From contig JAYWGN010000046.1 of the NCBI GenBank assembly GCA_043778255.1, positions 1 to 64,000 on the forward strand: 64,000 nucleotides of DNA, written 5' to 3'. The translations under genes and the position numbers were made by a program. A model generated the notes under the pieces. The model was not told the DNA's origin, did not search any database, and saw nothing but the letters and a program-made list of their open reading frames with translations. Shown one piece after another: positions 17,652 through 27,508 of this stretch. How positions within the stretch are numbered: the stretch's first letter is position 1; every line of letters starts with the position of its first letter. Source of the DNA: JAYWGN01 sp043778255. GTDB taxonomy: Bacteria; Bacteroidota; Bacteroidia; Chitinophagales; Chitinophagaceae.

Positions 17652-20072
17652 ATGGAACAAACAACTGAACAAAATAAAGTTAAACTGCCTGTACCCGAAG
17701 TAAGTAATGCGGCTGGAGGGTTTAATTTAAAAGATTTTGTAATACGGTATGCAAAGTATATTCCTTTAATAATATTGGGAGTTGTAATTGCTTATTTTGG
17801 TGCAAAGCTTAACCTACGCTATACCACTAATATGTACCAAGCAAGTGGTACAATGTTAGTAAAGGAAGAGAAGCAAGGAGCCTCTGATAAAAAAGCAATT
17901 GAAGAACTATTTACCTCCCAATCGGGTAATGATTTGTATACTGAAATAGAGTTGATGAAATCTCGTAAATTAATGAAACGAGTGGTTACCTCTCTTAATT
18001 TGCAGTATAACTATCAAACAAAAGGTAAAGTAAAAACATCATTACTTTACGGCGGTATACCACTACACTTAACACTTGTAAAAAATACTGATTCTTCAGT
18101 TGGGTTAAGCTTTGAAATAAAAGTGATTAACGACAACGAATTTCAAATAAGTCAGGTAGCAGGTAATTATAAATTTGGGCAAGAAATTGCTCTGCAAAAT
18201 AAAATAGTAAAAGTAGAAAAAACAGATAGTTATAATACACCATCAAGCATTGGACAAAAGTTTATAATAAGTTGGCAACCCTTAGAAGCCATAAGTGCTG
18301 GGCTAATAGGGTCAGTAAAAATTAGTACCCTTGGCGACCAAACAAGAATATTAAGGGTATCAATAGAAGGGGAAAGCCCAAGGCAATGTGCCGATATTGT
18401 AAACCAGTTAATGTATGAATATATTAATGATAATAGAGAAAAAAATAAGGAGGTGTCTGAATTTACAAAACAATTTATTGACCAAAGGGTACAAGAACTT
18501 TCGGGTGACTTAGAAAAAATTGAAAATAATGCCAAAAATTTTAGACAAGTTAACAACTCCATTAACCTTGATGCTCAATCGCAAATATACTTAGCCGATT
18601 TGAATGCTGCACAAAAAGACCTTACGAAAGAACGTATAACGCAAAATGTTGCTGAAAGTATACTAGACAAGTTTGTAAAAGATGATAAAGTACAAGGCTA
18701 TGCTCCAGCATCTGGTGGGTTGTTAACCGATCCTAATTTAGAAAATTTATTTTTGCAATATAATACCATACAGTTTGAACGTAAACGAGTAAGAGAAACC
18801 GACGACGATAACGGATTTACTTATGTAGAAAAAACAAACGATGTAAAACGATTACGACTAGCCATTATAGAAGGCTTGAGCAAAGTAGTAGCACTTAGCA
18901 ACGGTAATGCAAATAGCTTACAAACTACTATTTCGCAAAATATAGGGAAGCTAAAAGATGTACCTGCACTACAAAACGAATTATTAAATTATGGTAGAAA
19001 CCAAAAAATTGTTGAAGAGTTATATTTATTTTTAAAGAAAAAAGGTGAAGAAGCTGGTATAAGTTCAGCCTCTACTATTTCTAACTCCTCTATTATTGAC
19101 TATGCATTAGTTAACGGTGCACCTATATCGCCTATACCAAGCAAAACTTACTCTCTAGCTATATTTTTAGGGCTTTTAATACCAGCAGCTATTGCTTATA
19201 TTATTGAATTATTTAACGATAAAATAAGGTACAGAGATGATATAGAAAAACAAACCGATACACCAATAATAGCCGAAGTTGGACATAATGAACAAATGGA
19301 AACTTTAGTAGTAACCAGTAAATCTCGTAAGGTAATAGCGGAGCAGTTTAGAATGATACGTACCAACTTACAATACTTGGTAGGCAATAAAGAAAAATAT
19401 ACCGTACTCGTTACCTCATCGTTTAGTGGCGAGGGTAAATCATTTATTAGTACCAATATTGCAGCTGCCTTATCGCTTACTGGCAAACGTACCGTGCTAT
19501 TAGAGTTTGACTTACGTAAGCCAAAAATTATAGAAGGCTTAGGCATGGCCAAATCGGCTGGTATTACCAACTTTGTGGTAGGCAAAGCAGAAATTAAAGA
19601 TATAATTCGCCCAATACCGAACTATGAAAACCTTTGGGTAGTGGGTTGTGGTGCTATACCGCCTAACCCTGCCGAGTTATTGTTAGAAAACAATATAAAA
19701 ATATTATTTGAATACTTAAAAGCAAACTTCGATAATATTGTAATAGATAGTGCTCCTGTTGGCTTGGTTACCGACTCTATGACACTATCCAAATTTAGCG
19801 ATGCTACCTTGTATATAGTAAGGCATAAGTATACAATGAAAAAACAAATACGATTGGTAGATGAATTGTACACTACTGGTAAATTACCAAAATTATCAAT
19901 TGTAATTAACGATGTAATTGGTAGTACTGGTGGTTACTATGGTTACGGTGGTTATGGCTACGGTTATGGCCGTACTTACGGTTATGGTTATGGCTACTTT
20001 GAAGTAAGTAAACGTAATAGGTCAAAAGAACTATGGTCCAAAATTAAAGGGTTCTTACTATTTTGGAAATAA
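17652..20072 (+). CDS. Polysaccharide co-polymerase / tyrosine autokinase (Wzc-like)
   Basis: An 806-residue inner-membrane protein that controls chain length and export. A Wzz domain follows TM1 (YIPLIILGVVIAYFGAKL, near residue 35). A long coiled-coil periplasmic region leads to TM2 near residues 500-518 (LAIFLGLLIPAAIAYIIEL). The cytoplasmic BY-kinase domain has Walker A GEGKS at 593-597, Walker A' around Asp620 (FDLRKPK) and Walker B around Asp699 (IVIDSAP). The C-terminus is a Tyr/Gly cluster (GGYYGYGGYGYGYG and so on), the expected autophosphorylation tail. This is the single-chain form with kinase and Wzz fused, typical of Gram-negative capsule systems. Confidence 0.93.
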   Translation: MEQTTEQNKVKLPVPEVSNAAGGFNLKDFVIRYAKYIPLIILGVVIAYFGAKLNLRYTTNMYQASGTMLVKEEKQGASDKKAIEELFTSQSGNDLYTEIELMKSRKLMKRVVTSLNLQYNYQTKGKVKTSLLYGGIPLHLTLVKNTDSSVGLSFEIKVINDNEFQISQVAGNYKFGQEIALQNKIVKVEKTDSYNTPSSIGQKFIISWQPLEAISAGLIGSVKISTLGDQTRILRVSIEGESPRQCADIVNQLMYEYINDNREKNKEVSEFTKQFIDQRVQELSGDLEKIENNAKNFRQVNNSINLDAQSQIYLADLNAAQKDLTKERITQNVAESILDKFVKDDKVQGYAPASGGLLTDPNLENLFLQYNTIQFERKRVRETDDDNGFTYVEKTNDVKRLRLAIIEGLSKVVALSNGNANSLQTTISQNIGKLKDVPALQNELLNYGRNQKIVEELYLFLKKKGEEAGISSASTISNSSIIDYALVNGAPISPIPSKTYSLAIFLGLLIPAAIAYIIELFNDKIRYRDDIEKQTDTPIIAEVGHNEQMETLVVTSKSRKVIAEQFRMIRTNLQYLVGNKEKYTVLVTSSFSGEGKSFISTNIAAALSLTGKRTVLLEFDLRKPKIIEGLGMAKSAGITNFVVGKAEIKDIIRPIPNYENLWVVGCGAIPPNPAELLLENNIKILFEYLKANFDNIVIDSAPVGLVTDSMTLSKFSDATLYIVRHKYTMKKQIRLVDELYTTGKLPKLSIVINDVIGSTGGYYGYGGYGYGYGRTYGYGYGYFEVSKRNRSKELWSKIKGFLLFWK

Positions 20073-20085
20073 ATAATTAAGTACC

Positions 20086-21159
20086 TTGATACTTACAATT
20101 ATTGGTAACCGACCACAACTTATAAAAGCAGCAATGGTAAGCAAAGCCTTTGCTGTTAATGGTATAGCGGAGCAACTACTATACACTTACCAACATTATG
20201 ATGTCAATTTATTTGAAAAAAATTGTGAAGAACTTGGCTTACAGTTTACTAACCATAAGTTAGTTAATAAACAACCCCAATCGTTACACGACTATATTTA
20301 CAATATTGAAGTACAGGTAAATGCATCCGCCTTAGCGGATAAAAAAATAAAAGCTGTACTTGTATATGGCGATACCAATAGTACAGTAGCAGGTACATTA
20401 TTTGCAAAAAAACACCATTTAAAATTAATACATGTAGAGGCAGGCGAAAGGAGTTATAATAATGCAATGCCCGAGGAGTATAACCGAATAGCAACCGATT
20501 ATGCAGCTGATTTGTTGTTGTGTGTAAATGCAAAATCCAAACAAAATGTGGCTAACAAAATATACCAATCAAAAAAACTCATAGTTGGCGATATAATGCT
20601 TGATGCATTGCTACATTTTAAAAATTATGATACAGCTATTACCGTACATAAAAAAGTAGCAGCGTTAGTTAATGCTAAGCAACCTTACATATACTTTACC
20701 TTACATAGGCAGGCTAATACAACTGAAGTAAGTAATGTAAATGCAATACTTAAAATGCTAGGGCAATTGCCCTACACAATAGTATGGCCAATGCACCCAA
20801 GGTTACATAGTATAAAAGCAAAGTTGAGCATACCTAACAATATAATAGTAACCTTACCTATAGCTTATATTGAAAACATAAAAATAGTAACAGCTGCTAC
20901 TGCTGTAATAACAGATAGTGGTGGGTTGCAAAAAGAAGCTTATTGGCTACAGAAACAATGTATTACTTTAAGGGCCGATACCGAGTGGACAGAAACACTA
21001 CACCATAATTGGAATACACTATATACTGGCAATAATGCAAACGATATCATAAGCATTTTACATAAAAAAATAAACTTGACTACTTGGAATATAAAGCAAT
21101 TTGGCAATGCAAAAGCTGCCCATAATATTACAAAAGCTGTAAAAGCATATATACAGTAA
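20086..21159 (+). CDS. wecB: UDP-N-acetylglucosamine 2-epimerase family (WecB/WbpI-like)
   Basis: A 357-residue enzyme that inverts C2 of a UDP-linked GlcNAc-type sugar. Family motifs: LTIIGNRPQLIKAA at the N-terminus, VYGDTNSTVAGTL, HVEAGERSYNNAMPEEYNRIATD near residues 120-140, and TDSGGLQKEAYWLQKQCITLRADTEW near 285-310. The neighbouring genes (WbpD- and WbpB-like) make it likely that the substrate is UDP-GlcNAc3NAcA, as for WbpI, rather than plain UDP-GlcNAc; this is inference. The start is TTG, 13 bases after the kinase stop; no ATG lies before the conserved region. Confidence 0.85.
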   Translation: MILTIIGNRPQLIKAAMVSKAFAVNGIAEQLLYTYQHYDVNLFEKNCEELGLQFTNHKLVNKQPQSLHDYIYNIEVQVNASALADKKIKAVLVYGDTNSTVAGTLFAKKHHLKLIHVEAGERSYNNAMPEEYNRIATDYAADLLLCVNAKSKQNVANKIYQSKKLIVGDIMLDALLHFKNYDTAITVHKKVAALVNAKQPYIYFTLHRQANTTEVSNVNAILKMLGQLPYTIVWPMHPRLHSIKAKLSIPNNIIVTLPIAYIENIKIVTAATAVITDSGGLQKEAYWLQKQCITLRADTEWTETLHHNWNTLYTGNNANDIISILHKKINLTTWNIKQFGNAKAAHNITKAVKAYIQ

Positions 21160-21728
21160 TGAGTACTACTATACACCATACAGCTACTGTAGATGAAGGT
21201 TGTACTATTGGCAACAATACTTACATTTGGCATTACACTCATATATGTAGTGGTGCAGTAATTGGCAACAATTGTACTATTGGGCAAAATGTGTATGTAG
21301 CAGCAACAGTAATTGTTGGCCACCAAGTAAAAATTCAGAATAATGTAAGTTTGTACGACGGTGTAGTATGTGAAAACGATGTTTTTATAGGGCCAAGTGT
21401 AGTATTTACCAACGTTATAAACCCTCGGAGTTTTATAATTAAAAAAGCCGAATACAAACAAACCGTAGTACAGCAAGGTGCTACCATTGGTGCTAATGCT
21501 ACTATACTTTGCGGTGTTACAATTGGGCAATATGCTATGGTAGGTGCAGGTGCAGTAGTTACCAAAAGTGTACCAAACTTTGCAGTAGTTATTGGTAATG
21601 CTGCTTCGCAAAATGGGTGGGTAAGTAAGGCGGGCAATACATTACAATTTAATAACGAAGGTATTGCAATTTGTACTGCTACTATGGAGCAGTATGTACT
21701 TAATAATGGTGAGTGTACTTTAAGTTAA
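21159..21728 (+). CDS. wbpD: Hexapeptide-repeat N-acetyltransferase (WbpD/WlbB-like)
   Basis: A 189-residue left-handed beta-helix acetyltransferase. Repeats of the [LIV]-G-x-x form run from TIHHTATVDEGCTIGNN through GVTIGQYAMVGAGAVVTKSVP. IWHYTHICSGAVIGNNC and DVFIGPSVVFTNVINPRS match WbpD/WlbB, which acetylates the 3-amino group of UDP-GlcNAc3NA using acetyl-CoA. Its start shares one base with the epimerase stop. It forms the acetylation step in the UDP-ManNAc3NAcA-type pathway with the flanking genes. Confidence 0.85.
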   Translation: MSTTIHHTATVDEGCTIGNNTYIWHYTHICSGAVIGNNCTIGQNVYVAATVIVGHQVKIQNNVSLYDGVVCENDVFIGPSVVFTNVINPRSFIIKKAEYKQTVVQQGATIGANATILCGVTIGQYAMVGAGAVVTKSVPNFAVVIGNAASQNGWVSKAGNTLQFNNEGIAICTATMEQYVLNNGECTLS

Positions 21729-21755
21729 ATAATATAATTACATAATAAAACTTTT

Positions 21756-22652
21756 TTGAAAAATTTTGTACTCATTGGTGTTGCAGGTTATATAGCACCA
21801 AGGCACTTAGAAGCCATTAAAAATACGGGCAATAATTTATTAGCCGCCATTGACAAAAATGACTCCGTAGGTATATTAGATAAGTACTTCCCTGAGGCTC
21901 AATTTTTTACTGAGTTTGAAAGGTTTGACAGGCATTGCGAAAAACTTAAACGAAATAATACAACTATTGATTATGTAGTAGTATGCAGCCCCAATTATTT
22001 GCACGATGCACATATTAGGTTTGGGCTAAGGTTAGGTGCCGATGTTATATGCGAAAAACCAATAGTACTCAACCCTTGGAATATTGATGCACTCAGTACC
22101 TTACAACAGGAAACTAATAAGCAAGTATTTACAATATTACAATTACGATTATACCCACAAATGTTAGCGTTAAAAACTAGCATTGAACAATCAGCCAATA
22201 GCCACCATATAGTAGAGCTACAATATATAAGTGCTAGAGGTAATTGGTACTACAACAGTTGGAAGGGTGATATAACCAAAAGTGGCGGAATAGCCACTAA
22301 TATTGGCATTCATTTTTTCGATATTTTAATATGGTTATTTGGTACGGTACAGCTTAGTATAGTAACTGAACTTACTACTACCAAAGCCACTGGTACATTG
22401 CAATTTGCTAATGCTACCGTTACTTGGTTGTTAAGCATAAGTGCTGCCGATTTGCCACAGGCTACACAGCTATTAGGTGCATTAACTTACCGCAACCTTA
22501 CTGTTAATGGCCATAGCATTGAGTTTAGCGATGGGCTTAGTAACCTACACACCAATTGTTATAACAATATATTGCAAGGCCAAGGTGTTACGTTGGCGGA
22601 GTGCAAGCCCGTAATTGAGTTAGTACACCAAATAAGAAACAGTAAAGTATAA
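21756..22652 (+). CDS. wbpB: UDP-GlcNAcA 3-dehydrogenase (WbpB/WlbA-like Gfo/Idh/MocA oxidoreductase)
   Basis: A 298-residue NAD-dependent oxidoreductase. The N-terminus FVLIGVAGYIAPRHLEAIKN and the segments ICSPNYLHDAHIRFGLRLGADVICEKP and RGNWYYNSWKGD match WlbA/WbpB almost residue for residue by memory. WlbA oxidises C3 of UDP-GlcNAc uronate before transamination. The start is TTG at 21756, giving the N-terminus MKNFVLIG that the family also has. It is 27 bases after wbpD. The upstream enzyme WbpA (UDP-GlcNAc 6-dehydrogenase) is not in this window. Confidence 0.88.
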   Translation: MKNFVLIGVAGYIAPRHLEAIKNTGNNLLAAIDKNDSVGILDKYFPEAQFFTEFERFDRHCEKLKRNNTTIDYVVVCSPNYLHDAHIRFGLRLGADVICEKPIVLNPWNIDALSTLQQETNKQVFTILQLRLYPQMLALKTSIEQSANSHHIVELQYISARGNWYYNSWKGDITKSGGIATNIGIHFFDILIWLFGTVQLSIVTELTTTKATGTLQFANATVTWLLSISAADLPQATQLLGALTYRNLTVNGHSIEFSDGLSNLHTNCYNNILQGQGVTLAECKPVIELVHQIRNSKV

Positions 22653-24083
22653 ATGAGTGAAAATAAAATAGTACGTACCAACTTTATGTGGAGTTACTCC
22701 CAAAAAATTGGGCAGACAATTATAGGAATATTAATTGCTGCTATATTAGCAAGAATAATATCTCCCGCAGAAAATGGGTTAATTGTTTTTTCATTATCCA
22801 TTAATGCTGTGGCAGGTATGTTTTTAAACTTTGGGTTTTCAAGTGCCATAGTACAGCAAAAAGAGGTTAACCAACAGCAGCTTTCGTCGGTATTTTTTTT
22901 TAATATGGTGTTAGCAACTAGCATTATGTTGTTGCTAATGAGTGTAGCAGGTTTTTTGGCTCAGTATTACGAAAATTCAGTATTGCAAAATGTAATAATT
23001 GTATCCAGTATCTCTTTTGTTTTTAATGCAGCCAATATAGTACCAGTAGGTATGCTTACTAGGCAAATGCGGTACAAAACTATTGCCATACGTAGCCTAA
23101 TATCAACTATATTAAGCGGTAGCATTGGCGTAACTATGGCCTACAACGGCTATGGTGTTTGGAGCATAGTAATACAGCAATTAGGCTATGTAGTATTTAA
23201 CACTATTGGTAACTATTTAGCCACCAAGTGGTGGCCTATATGGTACTACCAATTTGGTAGTATTAGGCACATGTTTAATTTTGGCTTTTTTATGTTTTTA
23301 TCGGGTATGTTGGATAGCATATATAGTAAACTCGATTATTTTATAATAGCAAAAGTTTTCAAGTTTGGTAGTTTGGGGCAGTATGGGCGGGCCCAAATGT
23401 TTGATACACAATTACGTGACCTCACCTCATCAAGTATTATAGGGGTATTGTTTCCTTTGTTTGCACAAAAACGTGATGATAAGCAAGCTCTCCAAACAAT
23501 GTACGAAACCTACTTTGAAATGGTTACACTTATATTTTGTTTGTTCAGTGGAGCCATGTTTTTAGCAGCAGGTTTTGTATTTCACATACTATTTGGTAGC
23601 CAATGGACGGAGTCGGTTTTTTATTTCAAAATATTTATAATAGCAGGTTTTGCTTATCCATTAAGTTCATTATCGTTATCTATTATAGAATCAAGAGGTA
23701 ATAGCAAAAACTTTTTAAAAGTGGAGGTGCTTAAAAAAATATTGTTTCTACCCACTTATTTTATTGCTTATTATCATGGTATTATACCTTACTTATACAG
23801 CTACTTAATTGCTTGTTTTATAGGTACTTTTTTAAATGTAAAATTTGTAAATTTTGAAATACCATTTAACTTTAAAAAAATCGTGTTAACCTTTTTTAGT
23901 TATTACATACCAGCTGCTATAATTATAGGGGTACTCTATTTTATATTTTCCAAATACACATTAATAACCACCGAAATTGATGGTGTAATAGCCGCCATTT
24001 TATTTTTTGGCACCTACTTTTTATTACAGTATTATACCAAAAGCAAAGGGTTGCAATACCTTAAAGCATTTTTATTCAAATGA
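22653..24083 (+). CDS. Wzx-type flippase (oligosaccharide flippase, MOP superfamily)
   Basis: A 476-residue polytopic protein with about 12-14 TM helices. The conserved start is FMWSYSQKIGQTIIGILIAAILARIISPAENGL, and FGFSSAIVQQKEVNQQQLSSVFFFN follows near residues 58-85; both are typical of the lipopolysaccharide biosynthesis/WzxC-TuaB branch. It should flip undecaprenyl-linked repeat units to the periplasm for polymerisation by the Wzy-like protein at 53275. The start ATG abuts the preceding stop, and its own stop overlaps the next start by four bases. Confidence 0.9.
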   Translation: MSENKIVRTNFMWSYSQKIGQTIIGILIAAILARIISPAENGLIVFSLSINAVAGMFLNFGFSSAIVQQKEVNQQQLSSVFFFNMVLATSIMLLLMSVAGFLAQYYENSVLQNVIIVSSISFVFNAANIVPVGMLTRQMRYKTIAIRSLISTILSGSIGVTMAYNGYGVWSIVIQQLGYVVFNTIGNYLATKWWPIWYYQFGSIRHMFNFGFFMFLSGMLDSIYSKLDYFIIAKVFKFGSLGQYGRAQMFDTQLRDLTSSSIIGVLFPLFAQKRDDKQALQTMYETYFEMVTLIFCLFSGAMFLAAGFVFHILFGSQWTESVFYFKIFIIAGFAYPLSSLSLSIIESRGNSKNFLKVEVLKKILFLPTYFIAYYHGIIPYLYSYLIACFIGTFLNVKFVNFEIPFNFKKIVLTFFSYYIPAAIIIGVLYFIFSKYTLITTEIDGVIAAILFFGTYFLLQYYTKSKGLQYLKAFLFK

Positions 24084-25162
24084 TAAATGTAACTACACCA
24101 TTTTTGCCACCAATAGAGGAGTACCAAGCCATTATTAAGGGTATATGGAGCAGGCAATGGCTTACCAATAACGGGCCATTAGTACAGCAACTAGAGCAGC
24201 AGCTTAAGGAGTATTTGCAGGTTGATCATTTGTTATATACCAACAATGGTACTGTAGTATTGCAAATGGCATTAAAGTTATTGCCACGCCAAGGCGAAGT
24301 TATAACCACACCATTTAGCTATGTAGCCACTACCAATGCCATATTGTGGGAAGGGTTTACCCCAGTATTTGTTGATATAAAAGCAACCGATTATAATATT
24401 AACGAAACCCTAATAGAAGCAGCAATTACGCCTAACACAGTAGCCATTATGGCTACACATGTATATGGCAACCCTTGCAATGTTGAGGTAATACAAGCCA
24501 TTGCTACCAAGCATAACCTTACCGTTATATACGATGCTGCACATACTTTTGGCACATTGTATAAGGGCAAACAATTGCTAAGCTATGGCGATATAGCTAC
24601 ATGCAGCTTTCATGCCACCAAAGTATTTCATACTATTGAGGGTGGTTGTATTATATGTAAAGATGCTGCTACCGAAACCAAATTAAAACTAATGCGAAGC
24701 TTTGGGCATATAGGCGATGAGTATTATAGTGTAGGTATTAATGGCAAAAATTCGGAGTTTCATGCAGCTATGGGTTTATGCAATTTGCCACACTTGCAAA
24801 GCATAATTGAAGCCCGAAAGCAATGTTATAATTATTATTGCAAAGCTATTGCAAACATGCCTTTGCAAATACCCGTACCGTTAGATGCTACTAGTTACAA
24901 CTATGCATATTTTCCTGTAATATTTGATAGTGAAATAGCCTTGCAAAATACTGTAGCAGCTTTGCTGCAAAATAATATAAATGCTAGGCGTTACTTTTAC
25001 CCATCGTTAAATGAGTTACCGTTTGTAATAGGTGCAGCTGAGTGTACAGTTAGCGAAGCCGTAAGCACAAGGGCTTTAAGCTTGCCACTAAGCAATACCT
25101 TAGCCCTTACCGATATTGATACAATAGTAGCCGTTATAAAATCAGTAATAGGCGAAGTATGA
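24080..25162 (+). CDS. DegT/DnrJ/EryC1/StrS aminotransferase (VioA-like)
   Basis: A 360-residue PLP-dependent sugar aminotransferase. The PLP lysine is in SFHATKVFHTIEGG near residue 183, a form typical of VioA and its relatives, which aminate C4 of a dTDP-4-keto-6-deoxy sugar. Other motifs: TNNGTVVLQMAL, TTPFSYVATTNAILWEGFTPVFVDI and YDAAHTFG. It could instead supply the WbpE step of the neighbouring pathway, but the second DegT gene at 45778 has the more WbpE-like lysine motif. It is coupled by ATGA overlaps to genes on both sides. Confidence 0.88.
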   Translation: MINVTTPFLPPIEEYQAIIKGIWSRQWLTNNGPLVQQLEQQLKEYLQVDHLLYTNNGTVVLQMALKLLPRQGEVITTPFSYVATTNAILWEGFTPVFVDIKATDYNINETLIEAAITPNTVAIMATHVYGNPCNVEVIQAIATKHNLTVIYDAAHTFGTLYKGKQLLSYGDIATCSFHATKVFHTIEGGCIICKDAATETKLKLMRSFGHIGDEYYSVGINGKNSEFHAAMGLCNLPHLQSIIEARKQCYNYYCKAIANMPLQIPVPLDATSYNYAYFPVIFDSEIALQNTVAALLQNNINARRYFYPSLNELPFVIGAAECTVSEAVSTRALSLPLSNTLALTDIDTIVAVIKSVIGEV

Positions 25163-25863
25163 AAATTGCAATAATGCAACCTTACATATTTCCCTATATT
25201 GGGTACTTTCAGCTTATACAAGCAGTCGATAATTTTGTACTATACGATAATATAGAGTTTACCAAAAAAGGTTGGATTAACCGTAACAGAATATTAGTAA
25301 ATGGTAAAGATGAATTTGTAAGCCTACCCCTCAAAAAAGATTCGGATTATAAACACATAGTACAAAGGCAATTGGCCGATACTTGGGCAACCGATAAATT
25401 AAAAATACTTAACAAAATAAAAGGAGCTTATAGCAAAGCACCACAATACACCACAGTATTGCCTTTAATAGAAGGTTGTTTGAATTATAACAATACCAAT
25501 TTGTATTATTTTATTGCCAATGCAATAAAAAATATTTGTAACCACTTGGGTATAACTACTACCATTACTACCTCATCGAGCTTAGCTATAAACCATAGTT
25601 TGAAAAGTGAAGAAAAAGTACTAGCTGTTAGTAACCATTTAGGTGCCACCACCTATATTAACCCTATTGGTGGGTTAGCCTTATACAGCAAACCTACATT
25701 TGCTAATAGCAATATTGAGTTGCAGTTTTTAAAAACAAAAGCATTTGAATACAAGCAATTTAATAATGAATTTATACCATACCTCTCCATTATTGATGTA
25801 TTAATGTGTAACGATTTGCCAACAGTGCAACAAATGTTAACACAACAATTTGAAATAATATAA
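25159..25863 (+). CDS. WbqC family protein
   Basis: A 234-residue protein with the WbqC start IAIMQPYIFPYIGYFQLIQAVDNFVLYDNIEFTKKGWINRNRI. WbqC proteins occur in O-antigen clusters, often next to VioA-type aminotransferases, and are thought to modify an amino sugar, perhaps as acyl- or aminoacyl-transferring enzymes; the reaction is not established. It overlaps the aminotransferase gene by four bases, which suits a shared pathway. Confidence 0.85.
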   Translation: MKIAIMQPYIFPYIGYFQLIQAVDNFVLYDNIEFTKKGWINRNRILVNGKDEFVSLPLKKDSDYKHIVQRQLADTWATDKLKILNKIKGAYSKAPQYTTVLPLIEGCLNYNNTNLYYFIANAIKNICNHLGITTTITTSSSLAINHSLKSEEKVLAVSNHLGATTYINPIGGLALYSKPTFANSNIELQFLKTKAFEYKQFNNEFIPYLSIIDVLMCNDLPTVQQMLTQQFEII

Positions 25864-25877
25864 ATACCATAAAGTAA

Positions 25878-26834
25878 ATGTTTACTTGGATTAAACAAGG
25901 GCAGTTATTTGACCCTACCGTTATAGAAAATAAGCCCCAATGGATGGATGCTTTTGCTCAAGCACCATCAGTTATAATATTTGAAAAACATATACGAATT
26001 TATTTTTCATGTAGGCCAAGGCCAAATGATAGTGGGCAATATGTTAGCTATTCGGCTTATGTTGATGTTGATAGATATGACTTTAAAAAAATACTAAAAA
26101 TAAGCGACCATCCAATATTGACATTAGGCGAATTAGGCACTTTTGATGAGTTTGGCACTTACCCTGCATCGGTTATAAAGCATAATGATGAATACAGAGT
26201 TTACTTTGGCGGTTGGACCCGTTGCGAATCAGTACCCTTTAATGTTGCAATTGGCTTAGGTATAAGTAGCGATGGTGGTAACACTTTCAACCGTTTGGGT
26301 AATGGTCCAATACTGTCTTACACCCCCGACGAACCATTTATATTAAGTGGTCCTAAAATAAGATTTTTTAACAACACCTACTACTTGTTTTATATAGCAG
26401 GGCGTAAGTGGATATTGGATAACGGCAAACCCGAACCTGTATACAAAATAAGAATGGCTACGAGTGAGGACGGCATTAATTTTACCAAACATAATAATGA
26501 CTTAATAGAAAGTAAAATTGAAGATAACGAAGCACAAGCTAGCCCCGATGTAATATGGCTTAACGGCAAATACCACATGTTTTTTTGTTATAGATATAGT
26601 GCCAACTACCGTAGCAAAACAAATGGCTACCGCATTGGCTATGCCTCATCAACTGATTTAGTAACTTGGGCTAGAGACGATAAACAAGTAGGCATTACTG
26701 TATCCGACACAGGTTGGGATAGCGAAATGGTAAGTTACCCACATGTATTTGAGTTAGATGGTAAAGTACACATGTTTTATTTAGGTAACCAAGTAGGCAA
26801 ACAAGGGTTTGGTTGGGCTACACTGCAACAATAA
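25878..26834 (+). CDS. Five-bladed beta-propeller, GH43/GH32-like protein (copy A)
   Basis: A 318-residue soluble protein without a signal peptide. Blade-like repeats are clear: SVIIFEKHIRIYFSCRPR, GTFDEFGTYPASVIKHNDEYRVYFGGWTR, FFNNTYYLFYIAGRKWI, YKIRMATSEDGINFTKH, DVIWLNGKYHMFFCYRYS and GYASSTDLVTWARDD. This is the fold of glycoside hydrolase families 43, 32 and 130. The lack of a signal suggests a role on sugar nucleotides or lipid-linked units rather than on external polymers. A paralog lies 1.6 kb downstream (28436) on the far side of a three-gene toxin cassette. Activity cannot be assigned from sequence alone. Confidence 0.75.
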   Translation: MFTWIKQGQLFDPTVIENKPQWMDAFAQAPSVIIFEKHIRIYFSCRPRPNDSGQYVSYSAYVDVDRYDFKKILKISDHPILTLGELGTFDEFGTYPASVIKHNDEYRVYFGGWTRCESVPFNVAIGLGISSDGGNTFNRLGNGPILSYTPDEPFILSGPKIRFFNNTYYLFYIAGRKWILDNGKPEPVYKIRMATSEDGINFTKHNNDLIESKIEDNEAQASPDVIWLNGKYHMFFCYRYSANYRSKTNGYRIGYASSTDLVTWARDDKQVGITVSDTGWDSEMVSYPHVFELDGKVHMFYLGNQVGKQGFGWATLQQ

Positions 26835-26987
26835 ATAAGTTGGTCGTCGTCACCCTAGTTGCAGTATGCAAAAGTACCAAATACCATAGCTTTATATCTT
26901 GTTATTTTTAAATGTAAAGTTTATAATTTAAAAAAGTTCTATTACTTTTAATGCTCATTATATAATTTAATTTTTTTTTATAAAAGA

Positions 26988-27497
26988 ATGGATTCAACAA
27001 CTAGGCACTTATACCATACTCAAGAAAAATGGGAACATAAATTAATTATGCCAGTGCTTACAAAAAACCCTGAAGCATGGCTTGGCGAAGGCTACTACTT
27101 TTGGTATTATGAAAATGATGCGATATGGTGGGGAAGAACTGCAAAAAAAAGAACTGGTTATTATCAAGTATATAAAGCTGAGATAGAATTTGAAAATATC
27201 TTGGATACGGTTTTTAATGAAGAGCATTACATATTTTGGGTAAAAAATATAGAAAAAGCGATTGAAAAATATATCAAAACTCAAAAAGAAGAAATATCTT
27301 TAAAGTACATTAATGATTTTTTTAAGGATAAGGGTATATTTGATGGTATCGATGGTGTTTTGTTTCAAGATATTACAAATAATCCAGATAATTGGATTGT
27401 TAAAAAGTTCCAATACAAGAAAAGAATTCAATTAGTGGTATATAATTTGCCTATTATTAATACCTTTACACATAAATTTGAGGCTCAGTGTACATAA
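26988..27497 (+). CDS. Putative ADP-ribosyltransferase-fold toxin (CmdT-like) of a TAC module
   Basis: A 169-residue protein. The N-terminal LYHTQEKWEH with His10, then WLGEGYYFWYYENDAIWWGR (residues 31-50), resembles the first strands of ART-fold proteins of the DUF3990 kind (LYHGT, then GxGFYFT with an Ala-Trp helix). The C-terminal RIQLVVYNLPII matches the usual last strand. A middle segment FDGIDGVLFQD could hold the third catalytic position. In CmdTAC systems an ADP-ribosyltransferase toxin is encoded first, then a small antitoxin, then a SecB-like chaperone; that order is found here. Family membership is inferred from motifs only. Confidence 0.6.
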   Translation: MDSTTRHLYHTQEKWEHKLIMPVLTKNPEAWLGEGYYFWYYENDAIWWGRTAKKRTGYYQVYKAEIEFENILDTVFNEEHYIFWVKNIEKAIEKYIKTQKEEISLKYINDFFKDKGIFDGIDGVLFQDITNNPDNWIVKKFQYKKRIQLVVYNLPIINTFTHKFEAQCT

Positions 27498-27508
27498 AAC
27501 GTTAAAAA

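Noticed and set aside
20940..21611. 223-codon open frame on the minus strand over the wecB/wbpD genes
   Set aside because: It lies fully antisense to two well-supported family members, is rich in Tyr/Cys/Asn from reversed codons, and shows no domain.
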